Below, piece by piece: positions 8,106-11,454 of a DNA stretch of 11,454 nucleotides. The DNA is from Desulfobacterales bacterium. Lineage in GTDB: Bacteria; Desulfobacterota; Desulfobacteria; Desulfobacterales; Desulfobacteraceae. Each line of letters begins with the position of its first letter. Within the stretch, counting starts at the first letter, position 1. Made by a program: the position numbers and the translations under genes. Where the stretch lies: the NCBI GenBank assembly GCA_022361095.1, contig JAKSBO010000396.1:1-11454 (forward strand), read 5' to 3'. The notes beneath the pieces are model-generated. The model did no database searches and was not told the origin of the DNA. It saw nothing but the letters and a program-made list of their open reading frames with translations.

Positions 8106-8998
8106 TCGTCTCCACCGGCCGCGCTGCCGATACCCAGAAGATCGGCGATATTGGCGGCAGGGTCTATTACAGGTTCAATCTGCGGGGTTGCACAGGTCAA
8201 CAGCGTGGAGACCCCCGGGCCGTGGCCGGCCAGCAGGCAGTCGGAGTGCACCACAATACCGATGGAGACCGCGCCCTGGACATAGGCTCTGCCATAGCAG
8301 TTGTCGTGGTCCATGAGGGCCACAAAATCCCCAAACCTGATTTTATCCAGGTTGTATTTTTTCACGGTATCCGGATCAGATGTCATAACATCATAATCGC
8401 CTGCCCCCACATGTGCCCGGCCAACGCCTGATCCCATGCAGGGTGCCGGCACCATGGTGGTCACCGGCACCTGGAGCACCCCTGCACCTTTTTCAACAAT
8501 CTTCATCTTTTCCAGCAGGTCCGGGTCCAGGTTGAAGAGCTTGATTTCGGGATAGTCGGTCAGGGCCAGTCCCTGGCCCTTGGCCCGGATCATAATCTTG
8601 TCGTCATAGCTCATCTTCTCCTTGGTTTTTCTGGGGAACTCCACAATCACGTGCTCGGAACCGCCGTGGTGGCCGATGACCACGCCGGTCTCTCCCTGGG
8701 CGTCCCCGGAGATGATGTTCGCCTGGTTCCCCACACAGGAGAGCAGTTGCAGGGTATTGTTGGGAAAATCATTGGGTTTTTCCATATTGGCCGTACAGGA
8801 GACCCCGGGCTCGATATGGTCCCCGGCAAGACCGAAGGCCGAATCCCCGGCCTGAACATTGAGGGTGATGCCGCCGATGCCGGGCAGAAGAAATGGGTTG
8901 CCTTTGTAATCCACTTTCCAGCCGGCCCCTGCCCGGGGCATGCCGGGTTTGCAGGCCAGAAACATTTCAACCACTTTATCTTTGTTTGTTTTTAACAT
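8102..8998 (-). CDS. DUF4438 domain-containing protein
   Basis: The 298-residue soluble protein matches my recollection of the DUF4438 family over its whole length. Hallmark stretches are [16 protein letters not shown] (33-48) and [10 protein letters not shown] (58-67), then [17 protein letters not shown] (89-105) with GHHGG (109-113). Further on come [18 protein letters not shown] (188-205), [17 protein letters not shown] (221-237), and [18 protein letters not shown] (249-266). No signal peptide or membrane helix is seen, so it should be cytoplasmic. The family has no biochemical role that I know of. The many conserved Gly, His, Asp and Cys residues suggest a ligand- or metal-binding site, which is inference. 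Its ribosome-binding site AAGGGA (9005-9010) overlaps the transporter stop codon as TAAGGGA, 6 nt before the ATG, which favours translational coupling. Its own stop overlaps the possible ATA start of the next gene. Confidence 0.87.
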   Translation of the reverse strand: MLKTNKDKVVEMFLACKPGMPRAGAGWKVDYKGNPFLLPGIGGITLNVQAGDSAFGLAGDHIEPGVSCTANMEKPNDFPNNTLQLLSCVGNQANIISGDAQGETGVVIGHHGGSEHVIVEFPRKTKEKMSYDDKIMIRAKGQGLALTDYPEIKLFNLDPDLLEKMKIVEKGAGVLQVPVTTMVPAPCMGSGVGRAHVGAGDYDVMTSDPDTVKKYNLDKIRFGDFVALMDHDNCYGRAYVQGAVSIGIVVHSDCLLAGHGPGVSTLLTCATPQIEPVIDPAANIADLLGIGSAAGGDE

Positions 8999-9008
8999 GG
9001 TATATCCC

Positions 9009-10205
9009 TTATTTTTTTAATTTGATGAGAAACGGAATTGCCGTGAAACCTGCCAGGGCGGATATGATAAACATCATGTCCAGGCCGAATGCATCCGCCA
9101 GGGCTCCTGCCGCCACAACCGCTATGGATCTTACGGCAAATGAGAGCATCATGAAAAGCCCATTGGCGGCTGCCGGGCTCTCCTTGGCATTCTCCTGGAC
9201 CAGCGCCAGCATGACAGGGGTGGTTGACAATACGGTGAACCCTGTTATCAAAAGCGAAAGGATCTGGATCACCCCCGTGGTTGTGGCAAATAATAAGATG
9301 GTTACGGGGGCTACGGCCAATGCCCAGAATAACACTCGCCTTCGCCCTAAACGATCGGACAGGGTCCCTGCGGAGAGGATGCCTGCAACACCCATGGCCT
9401 CATACAGGGTCAGTGCCGTGCCGCCCAGCCACAAAGATCCTGTGGCCTGTTCCACATACAGGGTCAAAAACATGCCCATGGAGCCGTGCATCATGGCCCG
9501 GGCCGAAAGGATACCGGCCAGGGGATTGAGCACATGCCGGATCTCTTTGTAGGCCTGGGTTAAAGAGCCCCGCCGTTTTGCTTTTACAGGCTCCTGGGAG
9601 GGCTCCAGGGTGATGAACAGCAGCACCGAGGTGGCCAGGGCCAGGGCCAGGACAAAATGGAACCGGTCCAGACCCAGGTACGATACCGCCGCAACGGCAA
9701 GGATGGGGCCTACCGTCCTTGCAAGTTCGCCGCCGGTCATGAAAAAGCTCATGCCCCGGCCTTTGAATTTGCCCGAATACCTTGCCACCGTCACCGGTGC
9801 AGGCACATGGAACAGGGATACCGAGATACCGGCCACAAATACAAGGACCAGCAGCATACCATAGGAGGGCGCAATGCCGATGAAGCTCATGGGAATGGCC
9901 GTCAGGGTCGGGGCCAGGATCACCAGCCACCGGGCAAGGCCCTTGTTGTCGGCAAACAGGCCAATGAAGGGGTTGGCCAGGGATGGGATCTGCATCACCG
10001 TGGATAAAAGACCTGCCTGGCTCAGGGTAATGGAAAGCTTTTCAATGATCAGGGGCAGCAGGGGGGCCAGAAAGCTTGTGTAAATATCATGGACAAAATG
10101 GGCAAATGCAATGGTGGTGACCCTGGATGCTTGAAAATCTGATGCTTGAAAATTTGACGCTTGAAATTCAGAAGTTTCTACCGAAGTGTTATCTGGTGTT
10201 GTCAT
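9009..10205 (-). CDS. Major facilitator superfamily transporter, Fsr-like (drug/metabolite efflux type)
   Basis: The 398-residue protein has the length and roughly 12 hydrophobic helices of an MFS permease. Its first helix reads [20 protein letters not shown] (35-53), reminiscent of fosmidomycin-resistance (Fsr) type transporters. Loop motif A is recognisable after helix 2 ([12 protein letters not shown], about 82-93) and in the second half ([12 protein letters not shown]). Proton-driven export of a small molecule is the usual activity; the substrate cannot be read from sequence. The cytoplasmic N-terminus carries three tandem pentapeptides, [10 protein letters not shown] and DFQAS (13-27), which are unusual. 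The ATG follows the surE stop without any spacer (TAAATG), and AAAGG inside the end of surE can serve as its ribosome-binding site, so coupled translation with surE is likely. No alternative Met occurs before helix 1, so the start is well supported. Confidence 0.9.
   Translation of the reverse strand: MTTPDNTSVETSEFQASNFQASDFQASRVTTIAFAHFVHDIYTSFLAPLLPLIIEKLSITLSQAGLLSTVMQIPSLANPFIGLFADNKGLARWLVILAPTLTAIPMSFIGIAPSYGMLLVLVFVAGISVSLFHVPAPVTVARYSGKFKGRGMSFFMTGGELARTVGPILAVAAVSYLGLDRFHFVLALALATSVLLFITLEPSQEPVKAKRRGSLTQAYKEIRHVLNPLAGILSARAMMHGSMGMFLTLYVEQATGSLWLGGTALTLYEAMGVAGILSAGTLSDRLGRRRVLFWALAVAPVTILLFATTTGVIQILSLLITGFTVLSTTPVMLALVQENAKESPAAANGLFMMLSFAVRSIAVVAAGALADAFGLDMMFIISALAGFTAIPFLIKLKK
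10126..10170 (-). repeat. Three tandem 15-bp repeats in the 5' end of the MFS gene
   Basis: On the + strand the units are gatgcttgaaaatct (10126-10140), gatgcttgaaaattt (10141-10155) and gacgcttgaaattca (10156-10170). The first two differ at one base and the third is more diverged. The unit is a multiple of three, so copy-number change keeps the frame and only lengthens or shortens the cytoplasmic N-terminal tail by five residues per unit. Confidence 0.9.
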
Positions 10206-10955
10206 TTAAAAATCAGCCTTTGCAACCACATCCATGGCGGCATGGGCGGTCATGTCGCACTGCAGCGGTGTGATGGAGATAAAGTTTTCAAGCAGGGCGC
10301 CGTCATCAGAGCCTTCACTGGCCTTTGTCTGCTTCATGCTGGCGTACCAGTAGTATGTCAGGTCTCTTGGATTCTGGCGGCGGTCGAACATATTGATCAG
10401 GTTGTTCTCCGCCTGGGATGTAACCTTTGTACCGGCGATCCGGTCAAAGGAAACGGCCGGGGCATTGATGTTCAGGAAAACCCCCGGGGGAAGATCCAGT
10501 GCCATGGCCTTCTCCAGAATAGAGGCTGTGTAGCTTGCCATACCCTGAAAGTCCATATCATCACCGTACTGGATAGAAACGGCAATGGCGGGAATTCCGT
10601 TAATGGCCGCTTCCCGGGCAGCGCCCACGGTACCTGAATAGTTGATGTTTACCCCGGTGTTGGACCCGGCATTGATCCCTGAAATCACAAGATCCGGTGT
10701 CTGGTCACAAATATCAAACAGGGCTAGCTTGACACAGTCGGCCGGGTTTCCGGCAACCGCATGGCCATAGTCATTGTGTCCCATGCGCACTTTTTGGTGT
10801 TTCAGCGGTGTATGCAGGGTGATGCCGTGTCCCACGGCGCTTTTCTCCATATCAGGGGCGGCCAGAATTACCTCATGATCCGATTTTAAGGCATTGAACA
10901 GGGCCCGGATGCCCGGCGCCTGGTACCCGTCGTCGTTAGTCACTAATATTTTCAT
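10206..10955 (-). CDS. surE: 5'/3'-nucleotidase SurE
   Basis: SurE removes phosphate from nucleoside 5'- and 3'-monophosphates in a divalent-metal-dependent reaction and may act on polyphosphate; it is cytoplasmic. The 249-residue length is typical. The signature NDDGYQAPG holds metal ligands Asp8 and Asp9. Ser39 is in MEKSAVGHGIT, the AGNPADCVKLAL segment is at 68-79, and SGINAGSNTG (92-101) supplies Asn95. YSGTVGAAREA follows. All canonical metal-site residues are therefore present. The ATG at 10955 gives MKILVTNDDG, the standard start of the family; the AGGA about 12 nt upstream is a weak, distant ribosome-binding site. It is the first gene of the minus-strand row, abutting the MFS gene with zero spacing, and is divergent from a TetR-type regulator. 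Confidence 0.95.
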   Translation of the reverse strand: MKILVTNDDGYQAPGIRALFNALKSDHEVILAAPDMEKSAVGHGITLHTPLKHQKVRMGHNDYGHAVAGNPADCVKLALFDICDQTPDLVISGINAGSNTGVNINYSGTVGAAREAAINGIPAIAVSIQYGDDMDFQGMASYTASILEKAMALDLPPGVFLNINAPAVSFDRIAGTKVTSQAENNLINMFDRRQNPRDLTYYWYASMKQTKASEGSDDGALLENFISITPLQCDMTAHAAMDVVAKADF

Positions 10956-11049
10956 AATTTGTTTTGATCCTGTTACAGAGTTGAGAGTCTAAAAAAAAAT
11001 TTACACTTGTGTTGATAAAACATAAAAACGGAGGCAACTGCAATAAAAA

Positions 11050-11079
11050 TTGACAAAAAAGAGAGTGCCCTTATATATT
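11050..11079 (+). promoter_or_regulatory. Predicted sigma-70 promoter of the TetR-family gene
   Basis: A consensus TTGACA (11050-11055) is followed 18 nt later by TATATT (11074-11079), about 47 bp before the ATG. It lies in the AT-rich 170-bp divergent spacer between surE and the regulator. For the surE direction I found no comparably good promoter. An ACACTTGTGT near-palindrome (10993-11002) is a weak operator candidate. Confidence 0.6.
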
Positions 11080-11125
11080 ATGGATTGATTAGCATATAAA
11101 CAATAAAAAAAAGGCAAAGGAATTT

Positions 11126-11454
11126 ATGGGAAGAAAAAGCATATCTCATATCCGAAAACCTGAAATACTGAGACATACCTACAAGGTTGTGGAAGAAGAA
11201 GGCTTTAAGGGTATGACCATCGGTAAAATTGCAAAACGCATGGGTGTCAATTCAGGTCTGCTGATTCATTACTTCAAAAGTAAAGAGGGGCTGATCATGG
11301 AAATGGTGGATTTCCTTTATGAAACTTCCATGAATAATTATTTAAAGGAGCTGGAAACCCTCACCAGCCCGCAGGAGCGCATGGATACCCTGCTGGGGAT
11401 CCTTTTTGATGCCGGCGGCACCTGGCCCCAGCGGGATGCGGTGTTCTGGTCCTG
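11126..11454 (+). CDS. TetR/AcrR-family transcriptional regulator, 3' end cut by the window
   Basis: The frame starts at ATG 11126 behind AAAGGA (11116-11121, 4-nt spacer) and stays open to the window edge, giving 109 residues of a protein that normally has about 190-210. The N-terminal DNA-binding domain is clear: an initial helix with RKPEILRHTYKVVEEEGF, then the helix-turn-helix MTIGKIAKRMGVNSGLLIHY and the closing FKSKEGL. The HYF/K-GL pattern and the early SIR/HIR motif resemble the BetI branch of the family, but the ligand domain is mostly missing, so the inducer cannot be judged. These proteins usually repress a neighbouring divergent gene and respond to a small ligand. The surE-transporter row is therefore the likely target, which is inference from layout. 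Confidence 0.9.
   Translation, partial: MGRKSISHIRKPEILRHTYKVVEEEGFKGMTIGKIAKRMGVNSGLLIHYFKSKEGLIMEMVDFLYETSMNNYLKELETLTSPQERMDTLLGILFDAGGTWPQRDAVFWS

Noticed and set aside
8893..9552. A + strand open frame (219 codons) across the DUF4438/MFS junction
   Set aside because: It is opposite two well-supported genes and has a biased composition with no recognisable fold.
9400..9930. A second minus-strand frame of 176 codons inside the MFS gene
   Set aside because: Gly/His/Pro-rich frame-shifted shadow of the transporter; the transporter frame itself has intact helices and MFS motifs.
10993..11002. ACACTTGTGT as a TetR operator
   Set aside because: The arms are only four bases and do not extend; kept only as a remark under the promoter.
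1..11454. CRISPR arrays, tRNA/rRNA genes, insertion sequences
   Set aside because: No regularly spaced direct repeats, no tRNA-like or rRNA-like segments and no transposase or terminal repeats were seen.

Overview
The window looks like a chromosomal segment of a Gram-negative, probably anaerobic deltaproteobacterial-type organism such as a Desulfobacteraceae relative. I infer this from the mix of a very large beta-helix surface protein, a periplasmic-solute-binding sensor kinase, a DUF4438 protein and general protein style. No marker gene proves the taxon.

The left part (1-6268, + strand) holds three genes. The first is the 3' part, or an N-terminally incomplete version, of a large filamentous-haemagglutinin-like beta-helix protein. 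It is followed by a membrane histidine kinase with two tandem periplasmic solute-binding sensor domains, and then by an OmpR/PhoB-type response regulator. Kinase and regulator most likely form one two-component pair, although 166 bp separate them. The gap between the first two genes (2989-3036) shows nothing of note.

The right part (10955 down to 6278, - strand) is a tightly packed gene row reading surE - MFS transporter - DUF4438 protein - polytopic membrane protein - secreted SH3-like protein. It ends convergently against the response regulator, with only 9 bp between the stop codons. Three of the junctions are so tight (0, 10 and 25 bp) that one transcript with translational coupling is likely. 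A TetR-family regulator, cut by the right edge, is divergent from surE and shares a 170-bp AT-rich control region with it. It is a natural candidate regulator of the row.

The most interesting gene is the polytopic membrane protein at 7188-8027. It carries, in the right order and membrane context, the three signatures of presenilin/signal peptide peptidase (A22, GxGD-type) intramembrane aspartyl proteases: an aspartate in an S-D-IF-VF helix, a second aspartate in a G-I-T-D helix, and a PALP motif in a later helix. The called GTG start is probably too far downstream. The open frame continues through another hydrophobic helix up to an ATA codon that overlaps the preceding stop as ATAA, which would give the nine-helix topology typical of the family. 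A bacterial presenilin/SPP-like protein sitting with DUF4438, SurE, a transporter and a secreted SH3-like protein is the best candidate here for an undescribed system. Its substrate and role are unknown.
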